A DNA stretch of 64,000 bases, taken from contig NZ_QLMK01000001.1 in NCBI RefSeq assembly GCF_003259955.1, positions 559,411 through 623,410 on the forward strand, written 5' to 3'. Both the position numbers and the translations under genes were made by a program. Origin of the DNA: Falsochrobactrum ovis (GTDB lineage: Bacteria > Pseudomonadota > Alphaproteobacteria > Rhizobiales > Rhizobiaceae). The notes under the pieces are model-generated. The model saw only the letters and a list, made by a program, of their open reading frames with translations. It was not told the DNA's origin and did not search any database. Shown piece after piece: positions 63,885-64,000 of this stretch. Each line of letters opens with the position of its first letter. Positions within the stretch are counted from its first letter, which is position 1.

Positions 63885-64000
63885 ATGCGAAACTTTAGCT
63901 ACGTGTTGCTTGGCTTTTTGCTCGTCCTGCTTTTGGGCGGCGGGGTGCTATATTGGACCACGATGACGCCTGAAGATCAGGTTTCGCAAGCTGAAGTTGT
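63885..64000 (+). CDS. Partial gene for an N-terminally anchored protein (cut by window edge)
   Basis: ATG 63885 opens a frame of 38 codons to the right edge: MRNFSYVLLGFLLVLLLGGG then VLYWTTMTPEDQVSQAEVV. A single hydrophobic segment (about 5-22) suggests a signal anchor or signal peptide. Too little is visible to identify the family. No strong ribosome site is seen. The 63776-63884 gap holds nothing else I recognise. Confidence 0.6.
   Translation, partial: MRNFSYVLLGFLLVLLLGGGVLYWTTMTPEDQVSQAEV

Noticed and set aside
1-64000. tRNA, rRNA, insertion sequence or prophage genes
   Set aside because: I looked for cloverleaf-like clusters, transposase motifs and terminal inverted repeats in the gaps and found none I could support by eye.

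Overview
The window reads as chromosomal DNA of an alphaproteobacterium of the order Hyphomicrobiales, close to Brucella/Ochrobactrum (Brucellaceae). The signs are a cbb3 oxidase cluster ccoNOQP-ccoGHIS behind a perfect FixK/FNR box, an F0-only ATP synthase operon with paired b' and b subunits, a RibBX-type riboflavin protein, a PliC/MliC-like lysozyme inhibitor, and family-typical pairs such as DUF2007-TrmN6 divergent from a polyprenyl synthase. The genus cannot be fixed from sequence alone. I see no rRNA, tRNA, CRISPR array, insertion sequence or prophage.

Layout. 1-4.9 kb: a LysR regulator (cut by the left edge) divergent from puuD-guaD-gckA, a purine/urate catabolism operon ending in glycerate kinase. 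4.9-13.2 kb: the complete cbb3 oxidase and assembly cluster on the minus strand. 13.4-17.5 kb: an L,D-transpeptidase overlapped by a DsbA-like thiol protein, then ada, an ArsC/Spx-like protein and a NodB-type deacetylase. 17.7-21.6 kb: a YfgM-like protein, der and a SleB-type cell-wall hydrolase. 21.8-24.8 kb: atpI-atpB-atpE-atpF'-atpF. 25-35.4 kb: rnhB, a radical SAM protein, ispE, an S49 peptidase, nhaA, a TrmN6-like methyltransferase, DUF2007, a polyprenyl diphosphate synthase and a large TPR protein.

35.5-38.1 kb is the one clearly accessory segment. It is AT-rich and holds three minus-strand genes of unknown function between housekeeping genes. Two are tandem paralogues. All three share a C-terminal module (KAAxEIQP, a linker, then an acidic-hydrophobic tail) although the body of the first is unlike that of the pair. 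This is the best candidate for something undescribed.

38.2-64 kb returns to core genes: glyQS, a Sua5-type synthase, a D-2-hydroxyglutarate dehydrogenase-like flavoprotein, purD, ubiA, pdxH, a surface lipoprotein, a CbpA-like DnaJ protein, fabI, a histidine phosphatase, aroC, ribBX, a histone-deacetylase-like amidohydrolase, xseB, a DedA protein, small membrane proteins, a pirin, dxs-tlyA-RNA methyltransferase, a LOG protein, a lysozyme inhibitor and a partial membrane protein.

Cross-links: urate oxidised by PuuD (cytochrome c tail) can feed electrons towards terminal oxidases, and a high-affinity oxidase cluster lies next door; the glycerate kinase can complete the glyoxylate branch of purine breakdown; ispE, dxs, the polyprenyl synthase and ubiA together cover parts of isoprenoid and ubiquinone synthesis. 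Several short tandem repeats (12-18 bp period) are scattered through the window, three of them in frame inside genes.
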